DNA of 64,000 bases from Deltaproteobacteria bacterium (GCA_020852955.1 JADYZW010000016.1:318801-382800); one strand, 5' to 3'. Counted from the first letter of the stretch, positions 18,848 to 29,457 are shown. Numbers and translations: made by a program. The notes: generated by a model from the letters alone, not told the origin.

Positions 18848-19351
18848 TCAGCCTCGCGCCTTGGCGCCGCGCCGCCGCCAGGGTCCGCTCTTTCCACCCT
18901 CTTTGCGGAGCAGGCGAACGCCAGTGATCTCGATGTCGCGGTCGACCGCCTTGCACATGTCGTAGACGGCGAGCGCCGCGACCGATGCGGCCGTGAGGGC
19001 CTCCATCTCGACCCCGGTCTTCCCCTCGCAGCGCGCCGTCGCTTCGATCTCGATCGTCGCGCGCGCGGGCCGGGGCGTGAGGCGCACGTCGACGAGCGAG
19101 AGCGCGAGCGGATGGCAGAGCGGGATCAGGTCGGCCGTGCGCTTCGCGGCCATGATGCCCGCGAGGCGCGCGACCGCCAGGACGTCGCCCTTCGGCACGC
19201 CGCCCGCCGCGATCAGGCGCAGCGTCGCGGGTCGCATACGAACCGCCGCGCCGGCCACCGCGACGCGCGTCGTCACCGCCTTGTCGCCGACGTCGACCAT
19301 GCGGGCACGTCCATCGGCGTCGACGTGCGAGAGTCGAGGGCGCGCCGCCAT
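18848..19351 (-). CDS. moaC: Cyclic pyranopterin monophosphate synthase MoaC
   Basis: This 167-aa enzyme carries out the second step of molybdenum-cofactor synthesis, rearranging the MoaA product to cyclic pyranopterin monophosphate. The active-site segments [25 protein letters not shown] and [10 protein letters not shown] are present, with the conserved Lys, His, Asp and Lys. No other mo genes are in the window. The start has no Shine-Dalgarno sequence but a promoter -10 element sits just 10 bases upstream. Confidence 0.95.
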   Translation of the reverse strand: MAARPRLSHVDADGRARMVDVGDKAVTTRVAVAGAAVRMRPATLRLIAAGGVPKGDVLAVARLAGIMAAKRTADLIPLCHPLALSLVDVRLTPRPARATIEIEATARCEGKTGVEMEALTAASVAALAVYDMCKAVDRDIEITGVRLLRKEGGKSGPWRRRGAKARG

Positions 19352-19361
19352 GTCGGCGCCG

Positions 19362-19390
19362 AATCTATGGCCGCTCCGCGTCCGTGACAA
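19362..19390 (-). promoter_or_regulatory. Promoter for moaC, nearly leaderless
   Basis: Leftward -35 TTGTCA (19385-19390), 17-base spacer, -10 TAGATT (19362-19367). The predicted transcript start is only a few bases before the moaC ATG, and no Shine-Dalgarno sequence is present. It lies back to back with the trxB promoter. Confidence 0.5.
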
Positions 19391-19401
19391 CCGCGCGGAA
19401 C

Positions 19402-19430
19402 TTGCATCGCCGTCGGCCAATCACTACGGT
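19402..19430 (+). promoter_or_regulatory. Promoter for trxB, probably leaderless
   Basis: -35 TTGCAT (19402-19407), 17-base spacer, -10 TACGGT (19425-19430). The trxB ATG is at 19437, where transcription would be expected to begin. No Shine-Dalgarno sequence precedes it. Confidence 0.45.
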
Positions 19431-19436
19431 CGCGCG

Positions 19437-20375
19437 ATGACCAAACCGACGCACGCCAAGGTGCTGATCCTCGGATCGGGTCCGGCCGGATCGACGGCCG
19501 CCCTGTACGCCGCCCGCGCCAATCTCGACCCGCTCGTCGTCGAGGGAACGCAGCCCGGGGGGCAGCTCACGATCACCACCGATGTGGAGAACTACCCCGG
19601 CTTTCCGCCCGGCATCCAGGGTCCCGAGCTGATGGAGCTGTTCCGCAAGCAGGCGGAGCGCTTCGGAACCCGCTACCTCTCGGGCGACGTGACCGACGTC
19701 GATCTCTCGAAGCGACCGTTCACCCTCACGCTCGCCGACGGCTCGCTCACCTGCGACGCCCTCGTCATCGCGACCGGGGCGCAGGCGAAGCTCCTCGGCA
19801 TCGAGTCCGAGGCGAAGCTCATGGGCTACGGCGTGTCGGCGTGCGCCACCTGCGACGGCTTCTTCTTCAAGGACAAGGACGTGCTGGTGGTGGGCGGCGG
19901 CGACACCGCCATGGAAGAAGCCGGCTTCCTCACCAAGTTCGCGAGCACGGTCACGGTCGTGCACCGGCGCGACGAACTCCGGGCGTCGAAGATCATGCGG
20001 GACCGCGCGCGCGCGAACCCGAAGATCCGGTGGATCATGAACGCCACGATCGACGAGATCCACGGCGAGCCGCAGGGACACGGCGTCACCGGCGCCACCT
20101 TGAAAGACACGCGCACGGGCAAGCTCACGAAACTGACGACCGACGGCGTGTTCATGGCGATCGGCCACACCCCGAACACGCAGCTCTTCGCGGGCAAGCT
20201 CGCCATGGACGAGTACGGCTACCTCGTCACCGAGAAGAGCTCGATGAAGACGAGCGTCCCGGGCGTCTTCGCGTGCGGCGACGTGCAGGATCGCGTGTAC
20301 CGGCAGGCCATCACCGCCGCCGGCACGGGGTGCATGGCCGCGATCGACGCGGAGCGCTTCCTCGAAGCGCACTAG
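19437..20375 (+). CDS. trxB: Thioredoxin reductase
   Basis: This 312-aa flavoprotein moves electrons from NADPH to thioredoxin. Visible are the FAD motif [17 protein letters not shown], the redox-active CATC (C136, C139) in [13 protein letters not shown], the NADPH motif [12 protein letters not shown] and the C-terminal [10 protein letters not shown]. Start at 19437 matches the family. Its stop codon lies inside the left arm of the 184-bp palindrome. In this lineage the enzyme could also support B12-dependent ribonucleotide reductase (51-54 kb), as inference. Confidence 0.96.
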   Translation: MTKPTHAKVLILGSGPAGSTAALYAARANLDPLVVEGTQPGGQLTITTDVENYPGFPPGIQGPELMELFRKQAERFGTRYLSGDVTDVDLSKRPFTLTLADGSLTCDALVIATGAQAKLLGIESEAKLMGYGVSACATCDGFFFKDKDVLVVGGGDTAMEEAGFLTKFASTVTVVHRRDELRASKIMRDRARANPKIRWIMNATIDEIHGEPQGHGVTGATLKDTRTGKLTKLTTDGVFMAIGHTPNTQLFAGKLAMDEYGYLVTEKSSMKTSVPGVFACGDVQDRVYRQAITAAGTGCMAAIDAERFLEAH

Positions 20376-20555
20376 CCCGCAACTCTCACCAGGCCCACGT
20401 CGCGAGAGCGCCAAGCGTGCGGCAGATCGGGCCGCACGGAGGGCCGAGCGACGCCGGCGGACCGGACAGTCTGTCGAAGAGCGAGGCGCGAGTACGGCCC
20501 GAGATGCCGTGCGATGGGCGCTCGCAGCAGGGGTCTGATGAGAAATGCGGGCTAG
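20372..20555. repeat. 184-bp imperfect palindrome, MITE-like
   Basis: The two ends, 20372-20406 and 20521-20555, are inverted copies of each other with 27 of 35 bases identical in my hand alignment, both ending in CTAG. Pairing continues inward with small gaps (about 20409-20437 with 20490-20520), so almost the whole element folds back on itself. No protein is encoded. The left CTAG overlaps the trxB stop. It may be a non-autonomous transposable element or a long structured RNA between convergent trxB and hisF. Confidence 0.55.
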
Positions 20556-20559
20556 CAAC

Positions 20560-20583
20560 GGGACGCGGCGCCGCCCGCGTCCC
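20560..20583. terminator. GC-rich hairpin before the hisF 3' end
   Basis: A perfect eight-pair stem (GGGACGCG at 20560-20567 and CGCGTCCC at 20576-20583) with an eight-base loop lies between convergent trxB and hisF. It has no T-run, so its terminator role is uncertain. Confidence 0.35.
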
Positions 20584-20602
20584 GCCGGGCCCGGCATCGG
20601 CG

Positions 20603-21403
20603 TCAGAGCCGGACCGCCACCCCGCGAGCGTGCAGGTACTCCTTGCACTGGCGGATCGTGTAGGTGCCGTAGTGGAAGATCGAGGCCGCCAGCACAGCGT
20701 CGGCCTCGCCGGCCGTGAGCCCCTCGTAGAGGTGCTCGACGGTCCCGACGCCTCCCGAGGCGACCACCGGGATCCCGACGGCGCGGCTGACGGCGCGCGT
20801 CAACGGCACGTCGTAGCCCGCCTGCGTGCCGTCGCGGTCCATGCTGGTGAGGAGGATCTCTCCCGCGCCGGCGCGCTCCATGCGGACCGCCCACTCGACG
20901 GCGTCGAGCCCGGTCGCGCGCCGGCCGCCGTGCGTGAACACCTCGAAACGCGGCGCTTCGATCGGCGCTCCCGGCGTCCGCGGCGCGTCTTTCGCGTCGA
21001 CGCGCTTCGCGTCGATGGCGACCACGATGCACTGGCTCCCGAAGCGCTCGGCCGCCGCGGCGACGAACTCCGGGCGCGCCACCGCCGCGGTGTTGATCGA
21101 CACCTTGTCGGCGCCGGCGTTGAGCAGCGCGCGGATGTCGGCGACCTCGCGCACGCCGCCGCCGACGGTGAGCGGCATGAACACGCGCTCCGCCGTGCGC
21201 GACACGACGTCGAGCAGGATCGGACGCGCCTCGTGCGAGGCGGTGATGTCGAGGAAGGTGAGCTCGTCGGCCTCGTCGCGGTCGTAACGCGCCGCGACCT
21301 CGACCGGATCGCCGGCGTCGCGAAGCCCGACGAAGTTCACGCCCTTGACGACCCGACCGTCCTTCACGTCGAGGCAGGGAATGATGCGTTTGGCGAGCGC
21401 CAC
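20603..21403 (-). CDS. hisF: Imidazole glycerol phosphate synthase cyclase subunit
   Basis: This 266-aa (beta/alpha)8 barrel uses ammonia from HisH to form IGP and AICAR. Catalytic aspartates are in [10 protein letters not shown] and VVAIDAKR, and phosphate-binding loops are TVGGGVR and VVASGGVG. The GTG at 21403 starts four bases after the hisA stop and matches the usual N-terminus ALAKRIIP. It is the last his gene of the cluster, followed by the palindrome; hisI/hisE, often next, are not here. Confidence 0.95.
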   Translation of the reverse strand: MALAKRIIPCLDVKDGRVVKGVNFVGLRDAGDPVEVAARYDRDEADELTFLDITASHEARPILLDVVSRTAERVFMPLTVGGGVREVADIRALLNAGADKVSINTAAVARPEFVAAAAERFGSQCIVVAIDAKRVDAKDAPRTPGAPIEAPRFEVFTHGGRRATGLDAVEWAVRMERAGAGEILLTSMDRDGTQAGYDVPLTRAVSRAVGIPVVASGGVGTVEHLYEGLTAGEADAVLAASIFHYGTYTIRQCKEYLHARGVAVRL

Positions 21404-21407
21404 GAGC

Positions 21408-22142
21408 CTAGGGCTCCTCGCCACGGCCGATCCGCAGCGCGGTCGCGAGATCGACGGCGCCCGTATAGATGGCGCGGCCGACGATCACCGCCTCGAGATT
21501 GCGGCGCGCGAGCGCGCGCAAGCGCCGGAGATCGTCGAGCGAGGCGACGCCGCCGGAGGCGATCACCGGGATGTCGACCGCGTCGGCGATGGCGTCGACG
21601 GCGGGCGCGTTCACCCCCTCCCCCGTCCCGTCGCGGGCGATGTCGGTGAAGACGATCGCGGCCGCCCCCGCGCGCTGCACTTCGACCGCGAGCTCCGCCG
21701 CGTCGGTCGCGCTCTCCTTGGTCCAGCCCGCGACCGCGACCTTACCCTTGCGGGCGTCGATGCCGGCGAGGATCCGGCCGGGATGGCGGCGGCACGCGGC
21801 CGCGAAGAAGTCCGGGTCCTCGAGCGCCGCCGTCCCGAGCACGACGCGTCCCGCCCCGAGGCCGAGCACGCGCTCGAGGATCGCGAGATCGCGGAGGCCG
21901 CCGCCCACTTCCACCTTGGCGCGCACGCCGCGGCACACGGCGGCGATCGCTCCGTCGTTGACGGGCGTGCCGGCGATCGCGCCGTCGAGATCGACGACGT
22001 GGATCCATTCGGCGCCCGCGGCCTCGAAGCCGCGCGCGACCGCGACCGGATCGTCGGCGTAGACGGTCGCGCGCGCCATGTCGCCCTGGACGAGGCGCAC
22101 GCACCGTCCGCCCTTCAGGTCGATCGCGGGAATGACCATCAT
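21408..22142 (-). CDS. hisA: ProFAR isomerase
   Basis: This 244-aa (beta/alpha)8 barrel performs the Amadori rearrangement of ProFAR to PRFAR. Catalytic aspartates are in [10 protein letters not shown] and [10 protein letters not shown], and the phosphate loops are VGGGLRD and [11 protein letters not shown]. The ATG at 22142 was chosen over an upstream TTG because GAGG lies nine bases before it and the length equals the family norm. The hisH stop is about a dozen bases upstream. Confidence 0.95.
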   Translation of the reverse strand: MMVIPAIDLKGGRCVRLVQGDMARATVYADDPVAVARGFEAAGAEWIHVVDLDGAIAGTPVNDGAIAAVCRGVRAKVEVGGGLRDLAILERVLGLGAGRVVLGTAALEDPDFFAAACRRHPGRILAGIDARKGKVAVAGWTKESATDAAELAVEVQRAGAAAIVFTDIARDGTGEGVNAPAVDAIADAVDIPVIASGGVASLDDLRRLRALARRNLEAVIVGRAIYTGAVDLATALRIGRGEEP

Positions 22143-22153
22143 GTTCGGGGGCC

Positions 22154-22801
22154 TCAACGCGCCGCCGCGGCGGCGCTGGTCTCACCCGCGATCTCGGCGA
22201 AGTTGGCGAGGATGCGAAGCCCGGCCGCTTGGCTCTTCTCGGGGTGGAACTGGGTCGCGAAGACGTTGTCCCGCCAAACCGCGGACGCGAACGTGACGCC
22301 GTACTCGGTGGTCGTCGCGACGATCTCGGGGTCGGCCGGCTCGGGGTGATAGGAGTGGACGAAGTAGACCTGCACGCCGTCCTTCAGACCCGCGAGGTGC
22401 GGCGCGGGCCTCACGATACGGAGCGCGTTCCACCCCATCTGCGGAACCTTGCGCTTTCCCGAGGGGTCGGGCGCGAAGCGGACGATCCTGCCCGGCAGGA
22501 TACCGAGGCCGCGCACGGGACCGAACTCCTCGCTCTCCTCGAAGAGGATCTGCATGCCTACGCAGATACCGAGAAAGGGCCGGCCGCTCGCCGCGAAGAT
22601 CCGGACCGGCTCGCTGAGGCCGTGCCGGCGAAGATTCTCCATGCAGGCCCCGAACGCGCCAACGCCCGGCAGCACCGCCGCCGCCGCGCCCATGATGACG
22701 TCCGGATCGCGCGTCACGACCGCGTCGGCGCCGACGCGCTCGAGCGCCTTCTGCACGCTGCGGAGATTCCCCATCTCGTAGTCGATGACCGCGATCGTCA
22801 T
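22154..22801 (-). CDS. hisH: Imidazole glycerol phosphate synthase glutaminase subunit
   Basis: This 215-aa class I glutamine amidotransferase delivers ammonia to HisF. The nucleophile is in FLGICVGMQILFEES and the His-Glu pair is in ATQFHPEKSQ; the oxyanion strand is VLPGVGAFG. The ATG overlaps the stop of the upstream membrane-protein gene by four bases. hisH-hisA-hisF order is conserved in many bacteria. Confidence 0.96.
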   Translation of the reverse strand: MTIAVIDYEMGNLRSVQKALERVGADAVVTRDPDVIMGAAAAVLPGVGAFGACMENLRRHGLSEPVRIFAASGRPFLGICVGMQILFEESEEFGPVRGLGILPGRIVRFAPDPSGKRKVPQMGWNALRIVRPAPHLAGLKDGVQVYFVHSYHPEPADPEIVATTTEYGVTFASAVWRDNVFATQFHPEKSQAAGLRILANFAEIAGETSAAAAAR

Positions 22802-23415
22802 GACCGGACCGCTCGGCTCCGCGGCAGGTCGACACGCGCACCCGCGGCGCGCGGCGCCGGCAGCCAGCGCAGGGCCATCGCGCTCGCGAGGACCGCCGCG
22901 TACGGCCAGTAGAACACGGAGCGCGCCGCCTGTGCGAAGTAGTTCTGCGCGAAGATGATCCACAGGTAGTACGCGCCGGCGACGTGGAGCAGGCGCCACG
23001 CGCGCGGTCCGAGCCACGCGGCCGTCACATCGAAGGACGTCACGGTCATGAGCGCGATGAAGCCGTAGGCGAGCCCGCCCATGACGCGCGTCTCAGTCGG
23101 CGTCGCGGCGCGGAACGCCGCCCAACTCCACCCCACGAGGGCGAAGATCAGGAGCAGGTGGACGAAATGCGAGACGGCGAACGACACTCCGAGCTGGCGG
23201 CGGTTCCGCATGAGCCACGCGGTCGCGTCGCTCGGCCAGCGGCGGCGGAGCGCCGAGGCTACGAAGGCGAGCGCGAAGAACGCCAGCGACGTACGCGCGG
23301 TCGCGCGGAGCGCCATCCGGATCCCCGGCTCGCCGGCGCCGACGATGCCGAGAACCGCGGCGACGACCGCCGCCACCGCGAACGTCGCCCACCCGACGAT
23401 GGGCCAGCCGTTCAT
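22798..23415 (-). CDS. Ferric-reductase/MsrQ-like heme membrane protein
   Basis: This 205-aa protein has about six hydrophobic segments. Histidines are placed as in heme-binding ferric-reductase-like domains: SFAVSHFVHLLLIF (about residues 78-91) and WRLLHVAGAYYLW (about 139-151). This matches MsrQ-type and related b-heme proteins that pass electrons across the inner membrane, but no MsrP partner is nearby. It is embedded in the his cluster, overlapping both hisB upstream and hisH downstream by four bases, so it must be co-expressed with them. A link to histidine synthesis is not known. The exact redox partner is undetermined. Confidence 0.65.
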   Translation of the reverse strand: MNGWPIVGWATFAVAAVVAAVLGIVGAGEPGIRMALRATARTSLAFFALAFVASALRRRWPSDATAWLMRNRRQLGVSFAVSHFVHLLLIFALVGWSWAAFRAATPTETRVMGGLAYGFIALMTVTSFDVTAAWLGPRAWRLLHVAGAYYLWIIFAQNYFAQAARSVFYWPYAAVLASAMALRWLPAPRAAGARVDLPRSRAVRS

Positions 23416-24074
23416 CCGGAGAGGGTTCCCTTGGTAGAGAGCACGCCCCGGACCCGCGGATCCCGCTGGGTCGCGAGGTCGAGCGCGCGCGCCAGGCCCT
23501 TGAAGGCCGCCTCGACGATGTGGTGCGGGTTGCGGCCCGCGAGCATGCGGACGTGCAGGTTCATGCCGGTCTCGTTCACCAAGGCGAGCAGGAAGTCGTG
23601 GATCAGCTCGACGTCGAAGGCGCCGATGCGGCCCTGCTTGGTCTTGAGGTCGTAGGCGAGGAACGGCCTCCCGCTCAGATCGACCACGACCTGGATCAGC
23701 GCCTCATCGAGCGGCACGGCGGCCTCGCCGAAGCGGCGGATGCCCGCCTTCGGGCCGAGCGCCTGGCGAAACGCCTGCCCGAGCGCGAGGCCGACGTCCT
23801 CGACCGTGTGGTGGTCGTCGACCTCGACGTCCCCGGTCGCTCGGATCGTGAGGTCGAAGAAGCCGTGGCGGGTGAAGAGCTCGAGCATGTGGTTCAGGAA
23901 CGGCACGCCGGTCCGGATGTCGTAGCGACCGGAGCCGTCGACGTTCAGGGAGAGCTCGATTGCGGTCTCCTTGGTCTTGCGCGTGATCGTCGCCGAGCGC
24001 CCCGAGCCGACGCTCGCCGATCGCCCCGCGCCCCGAAGGACCCCGACTCGCTTCACCGTGCGTGCGCGCGCCAT
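23412..24074 (-). CDS. hisB: Imidazoleglycerol-phosphate dehydratase
   Basis: This 220-aa manganese enzyme dehydrates IGP to imidazole acetol phosphate. The metal-binding histidine clusters VDDHHTVEDVG and RNPHHIVEAAF and the C-terminal GVLSTKGTL are present. Only the dehydratase is encoded; there is no fused histidinol-phosphatase domain. An N-terminal Arg/Gly/Ser-rich stretch of about 25 residues precedes the conserved RKTKET start, so an internal start is possible. Confidence 0.94.
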   Translation of the reverse strand: MARARTVKRVGVLRGAGRSASVGSGRSATITRKTKETAIELSLNVDGSGRYDIRTGVPFLNHMLELFTRHGFFDLTIRATGDVEVDDHHTVEDVGLALGQAFRQALGPKAGIRRFGEAAVPLDEALIQVVVDLSGRPFLAYDLKTKQGRIGAFDVELIHDFLLALVNETGMNLHVRMLAGRNPHHIVEAAFKGLARALDLATQRDPRVRGVLSTKGTLSG

Positions 24075-24147
24075 GACGCGGCATCATAGCGGAGGCCTCG
24101 CGGCGCCGCGAACGGTCATTTGCTACGCCCCCTCGAACCCTCGACCG

Positions 24148-24300
24148 TCAGCCGATGATCTCGCCGGCGTGCAAGCGCCGCAGGAAGCGCTCGAGCGGCA
24201 GCTCCCGCGTGCCCTCGACGTCGAGCTCCTGCTGTCCACGGTAGACGAGGTAGCTCCGGGCGGGGCGGCCGACCGTCAGGACGGGAACGGCGACGCGCAC
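24148..24300 (-). CDS. Uncharacterised 50-codon frame, possible 3' fragment
   Basis: A GTG at 24300 starts a frame of 50 codons with third-position G/C bias like its neighbours; it includes RSYLVYRGQQELDVEG and ends FLRRLHAGEIIG. I recognise no family. It begins almost exactly where the yjbQ fragment on the other strand loses similarity. Both may therefore be 3' remnants meeting at one breakpoint between hisD and hisB. No ribosome binding site is evident. Confidence 0.25.
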   Translation of the reverse strand: MRVAVPVLTVGRPARSYLVYRGQQELDVEGTRELPLERFLRRLHAGEIIG

Positions 24301-24450
24301 GTGAAGGCCGGGCTCGTCGGCCCGTCCGAGACGATCCCGGTGATCGACGGCGCGCTCGGCCTCTCGACCTGGCAGGGGATCTTCTTCTGCGAGTTCGACG
24401 GTCCGCGGCCCGACCGCAGGATCAGCGTGACGATCGTCGCGGACGAGTGA
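24280..24450 (+). pseudogene. yjbQ: 5'-truncated yjbQ (UPF0047) remnant
   Basis: In the plus strand the last 56 codons read GDAHVKAGLVGPS, PVIDGALGLSTWQGIFFCEF and [13 protein letters not shown]. That is the C-terminal third of YjbQ/secondary thiamine-phosphate-synthase-like proteins (usually about 135-140 aa). Upstream of about 24280 similarity stops, the N-terminal active-site half is missing and no suitable start exists. The fragment overlaps the 3' end of hisD in antisense by 29 bases. It is best read as a decayed gene. Confidence 0.7.
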
Positions 24451-25767
24451 CCTGGTCGTCCCGGAGCCGCGGCGCGATCCGCCGCTCGATCGCGCGCGCG
24501 TGCGCGTCGAGCCCTTCGAGGCGGGCGAGCCGCGCCACCACGGGCCCGAGCTTCGCCATCGTACGCGGGCCCGCCCCGATCACGCTTGAGCGCTTCACGA
24601 AGTCGTAGACGCCGAGCGGCGACGAGAAACGCGCGCTGCCGCCAGTCGGCAGCACGTGATTCGGACCCGCGAGGTAGTCGCCGAAGGGCTCGGGCGCGTG
24701 CTCGCCGAGGAAGATCGCGCCGGCGTGGCGCACCTTCGGGAGCCAGCGCTCGGGGTGGCGAACGACGAGCTCGAGGTGCTCGGGCGCGATGCGGTTCGCA
24801 AGCTCCACGGCCTCGGCGAGGTTCGCGGTCACGAATGCCGTGCCGTAGCGCGCGAGCGCGCGGCGGGCAATCGACCGGCGCGACAGCGCGCCGAGCTGCG
24901 CCGCGAGCGCGCGCGCCACCCGCTCCGCGAGCGCGACGGACGGCGTCACGAGGATCGCGGCCGCGAGGGGATCGTGCTCGGCCTGGGAGAGCAGGTCGGC
25001 CGCGACGAGGTCGGCGCGTGCGCGACCGTCGGCGACGATCAGCACCTCGCTCGGGCCCGCGATCATGTCGATGTCGACGGCGCCGAAGACGAGCCGCTTC
25101 GCGGTCGCGACGAAGACGTTCCCGGGGCCGCAGATCTTGTCGACGCGCGGGATCGCGCGCGTGCCGTAGGCGAGCGCGGCGATCGCCTGGGCGCCGCCGA
25201 CGCGGAAGAGGCGGTCGATGCCGGCAAGGTGCGCCGCTGCGAGCACCTCGGCGCTGGCGCGTCCCGGCGGCGTCACGCCGATCACCTCGCCGACGCCGGC
25301 GACCTTGGCCGGAACGACGTTCATGATGACCGACGACGGGTACGCGGCGGTCCCGCCCGGAACGTAGACTCCGACGCGGTCGAGCGGACGCACCTGCTGG
25401 CCGAGGCGCGCGCCGGCGGCGTCGCGGAAGCTCCACGACCCCTGCCGCTGGCGCCGGTGGAACGCCGCGACCCGCTGCGCCGCGAGCGCGAGCGCGCTCC
25501 GCACCGACGCCGGCAGCGACGCCGCCGCCTCGGCGATCTCCGCCGGCGGGATCTCGACGGTGCGCGCCGTCAGCGCCACCCCGTCGAAGCGCTTCGTGTA
25601 CGCGAAGAGCGCCGCGTCGCCGCGCCGGCGCACACCGGCGACGATCGCGCGCACGGACCGCTCGACGCGGCCGCTCGCTTCCTCGCCGCGCGCTTCGAGA
25701 AGCCCGAGCCGGCGCGTGAACTCCCAGCCGCGCGTCGGCACAACGCGCAAGACGTCGCGTTCCGCGC

Positions 25768-25771
<4 letters not shown>
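24422..25771 (-). CDS. hisD: Histidinol dehydrogenase
   Basis: This 449-aa zinc enzyme oxidises L-histidinol to histidine in two NAD-dependent steps. Conserved segments are [55 protein letters not shown] and [11 protein letters not shown]. The C-terminal [12 protein letters not shown] is nonconserved and is encoded where the yjbQ remnant overlaps, suggesting the tail was acquired by rearrangement. Its ATG overlaps the murA stop by four bases, leaving no room for hisG, which usually sits there in related genomes. Confidence 0.95.
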
Positions 25772-27020
<1,249 letters not shown>

Positions 27021-27024
<4 letters not shown>

Positions 27025-27935
27025 GACGCCGCCCGCGCCGCGGGCGCGCCCGCACTCGTGCCGATCACGACGCGCTCGATCCCTGCGAGGTCCGCGAACC
27101 GGCCGATCGCGCCGAGCCCCGCGGCCTCGAAGAGCGCGGCGACGGCCGCCGCTTGGCCGGCCCCCACCTCGCAGACGAGCGCCCCGCCGGGCGCCAGGAC
27201 GCGCGCCGCCTCGGCGGCGATCCGGCGGTACGCGGCGAGACCGTCGGGGCCGCCATCGAGCGCGAGCGTCGGCTCGCGCCGCACCTCGGGCGGGAGGTCC
27301 GCGAGGTCGCCCGAGGGGACGTACGGCGGGTTGCTCACCACCAGGTCGAAGCGCGCGGCGGCGGCGAGGGCCGTGGTCCAATCGCTCGCGAGGAAGCGCG
27401 TCCGGGCCGCGACGCCGAGGGCCGCGGCGTTGCGTCCGGCGACGGCGAGCGCCGCCGGCGACGCGTCGACGGCGGTCACATCGGCCTGCGGCAGCTCGGC
27501 CGCGAGCGTCACCGCGAGAGCGCCGCTCCCGGTGCCGAGGTCGAGGATGCGGAGCGGACGCGCGCGCCCGCCGGCGGCGTCGGCCGCGGCGAGCGCGCGC
27601 TCGACCACGAGCTCGGTCTCCGGCCGCGGCACGAGCACGTCCGGCGTCACGACGAAGCTCCGCGACCAGAACTCGCGGCGGCCGAGGAGGTGCGCGACCG
27701 GCTCGCCCCCGCCGCGGCGCTTCACCAGCGCGCGGTAGGCGTCGACCTCGGTTCCCGCGAGCGGGCGGTCGAACCGCAGGTAGACCCCGATCCGGTCGGT
27801 CCCGAGGACCTCCGCGAGCAAGAGCTCCGCGTCGAGCCGGGCGCTCGCGATCCCTCGCCCCGCGAAGAACCTCGCGGCGAGCTCCAGATACGCGAGCGCC
27901 GTCTCCGGCGCCGCCTCCCTCCCCTCGACCTTCAT
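27021..27935 (-). CDS. prmC: Release-factor glutamine methyltransferase
   Basis: This 304-aa SAM-dependent enzyme methylates the glutamine of the GGQ motif in RF1/RF2. It has an N-terminal helical domain and a Rossmann domain with [16 protein letters not shown] (SAM) and the catalytic [11 protein letters not shown]. Its gene follows prfA, encoding its substrate, with a four-base ATGA overlap, the classical prfA-prmC arrangement. Length is slightly above the usual 280-290. Confidence 0.95.
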
Positions 27936-28999
27936 CAGTGCGCCGTCTTCAACGCTTCCGCTTGATAGTGCGTGATGAGCGCGTCGATCAACGAGTCGAG
28001 ATCGCCTTCGAGGATCTTGTCGAGGGCGTGCAGGGTGAGGTTGATGCGATGATCCGAGACGCGGCTCTGCGGGAAGTTGTAGGTCCGGATGCGCTCGGAG
28101 CGGTCGCCGCTGCCGACCATGCTCTTCCGCGACGCGGCGATCTCGGCCTGCTGCTCCGCCTGCGCCCGCTCGAGCAGGCGCGCGCGCAGGATCTTGAGCG
28201 CCTTCGCCTTGTTCTTGAGCTGCGACTTCTCGTCCTGGCAGGACACCACGAACCCGCTCGGGACGTGGGTCACCCGCACCGCCGAGTCGGTCGTGTTGAC
28301 GCTCTGACCGCCGGGGCCCGAGGAGCGAAAGACGTCGATCTTGAGATCCTTGTCGTCGATCTGCACGTCGACTTCGTCGGCCTCGGGCAGCACCGCCACC
28401 GTGACGGCCGAGGTGTGGATGCGGCCGGAGCCTTCGGTCGCCGGCACGCGCTGCACGCGGTGTACGCCGCCCTCGAACTTGAGGCGGCTGAAGGCGCCCT
28501 GCCCCTCGATCGAGGCGACGATCTCCTTCACTCCGCCGAGCCCGGTCTCGCTCGAGCTCAGGATCTCGACCCGCCAGCGGCGCGCCTCGGCGTAGCGCGT
28601 GTACATCCGGAAGAGCTCGGCGGCGAAGAGGCTCGCCTCCTCGCCGCCGGTGCCGGCGCGGATCTCGAGGAGCACGTTGCGGTCGTCGTTCGGGTCGCGC
28701 GGCAGGAGCAGCACCTTGAGGCGCGCTTCGAGCGCGTCGTTCTCGGCCTTGAGATCCGGAAGCTCCTCCTGGGCGAGCGCGCGGACGTCGTCGTCGGCGT
28801 CGTGCAGGAGGGACTTGTTGCCCTCGATCTGGTCCTGGAGCTCCTTCCACGCCCGGTAGGTGTGGACGATCTCCTCGAGACCCGAGCGCTCCTTGCCGAG
28901 CTTGGCGAACTCCTTACGGTTGGCGATGACGTCGGGCTCGACGAGGAGAGCCTCGAGCTCGACGTATCGCGTTTCGACCGCCGCCAACTTGTCGAACAT
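27935..28999 (-). CDS. prfA: Peptide chain release factor 1
   Basis: This 354-aa factor ends translation at UAA and UAG. The PxT-type recognition motif is P186-A-T188, identifying RF1 rather than RF2, and the peptidyl-transfer GGQ is at 230-232 within [12 protein letters not shown]. The start at 28999 matches the family N-terminus [10 protein letters not shown] longer frame runs into the intergenic terminator and was rejected. Followed by prmC, murA and hisD in an overlapping series. Confidence 0.96.
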   Translation of the reverse strand: MFDKLAAVETRYVELEALLVEPDVIANRKEFAKLGKERSGLEEIVHTYRAWKELQDQIEGNKSLLHDADDDVRALAQEELPDLKAENDALEARLKVLLLPRDPNDDRNVLLEIRAGTGGEEASLFAAELFRMYTRYAEARRWRVEILSSSETGLGGVKEIVASIEGQGAFSRLKFEGGVHRVQRVPATEGSGRIHTSAVTVAVLPEADEVDVQIDDKDLKIDVFRSSGPGGQSVNTTDSAVRVTHVPSGFVVSCQDEKSQLKNKAKALKILRARLLERAQAEQQAEIAASRKSMVGSGDRSERIRTYNFPQSRVSDHRINLTLHALDKILEGDLDSLIDALITHYQAEALKTAH

Positions 29000-29037
29000 G
29001 CCTCGTCCTCGGCTCCCGGAATCCCGACCCCCGAACG

Positions 29038-29097
29038 AAAAAAAAGGGCCGGGGGACGGAACCCCCTGCCCCGGAATCGCGGTGTCCCCCACCGCGA
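29038..29097 (-). terminator. Double-hairpin terminator after rpmE
   Basis: Downstream of rpmE are a perfect eight-pair hairpin (TCGCGGTG / CACCGCGA, 29077-29097) and then a GGGGG/CCCCC stem (about 29051-29066). An eight-base T-run follows at 29038-29045 on the transcribed strand. Transcription from rpmE should end here, or be attenuated before prfA. Confidence 0.75.
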
Positions 29098-29113
29098 CGG
29101 GCACGGAAGCGCG

Positions 29114-29335
29114 CTACTGCTGCGCCGGCGTCCTGGTGACGCTGCCGAACTTCCTCCGGAAGCGCTCGACGCGTCCAGCCGTATCCACGAGCTTCTGCTT
29201 GCCGGTGTAGAAGGGGTGGCAGCTGGAGCAGAGCTCGACGTGGATCTCGGGCCGCGTGGAGCGCGTCTGGATGACGTTCCCGCAGGCGCAGACGATCTTG
29301 GCCGGCTGGTAGTTCGGGTGGATGCCTTCTTTCAT
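29114..29335 (-). CDS. rpmE: 50S ribosomal protein L31, zinc-binding type
   Basis: This 73-aa protein begins [20 protein letters not shown] and carries the four zinc ligands of the C+ type L31 (CAC near residues 16-18 and CSSC at 36-39, then [17 protein letters not shown]). It has a GAGGAG ribosome binding site and its own promoter. Position just before prfA is conserved widely. No zinc-free paralogue is in view. Confidence 0.95.
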   Translation of the reverse strand: MKEGIHPNYQPAKIVCACGNVIQTRSTRPEIHVELCSSCHPFYTGKQKLVDTAGRVERFRRKFGSVTRTPAQQ

Positions 29336-29369
29336 GGGCGACTCCTCGGCGCGTCGTGCGAAGCCGCGG

Positions 29370-29398
29370 ACCATACCATCGAGGTCCGGGAGCGGCAA
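29370..29398 (-). promoter_or_regulatory. sigma-70 type promoter for rpmE
   Basis: -35 TTGCCG (29393-29398), 17-base spacer, -10 TATGGT (29370-29375), about 35 bases upstream of the rpmE ATG. It lies between glpK (stop at 29458) and rpmE. Confidence 0.6.
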
Positions 29399-29457
29399 CC
29401 TCCGCGACTCGCCCACGACGTCGATCGCGCCGTAGCGCCTCGCGGGGACTCTTCGCA

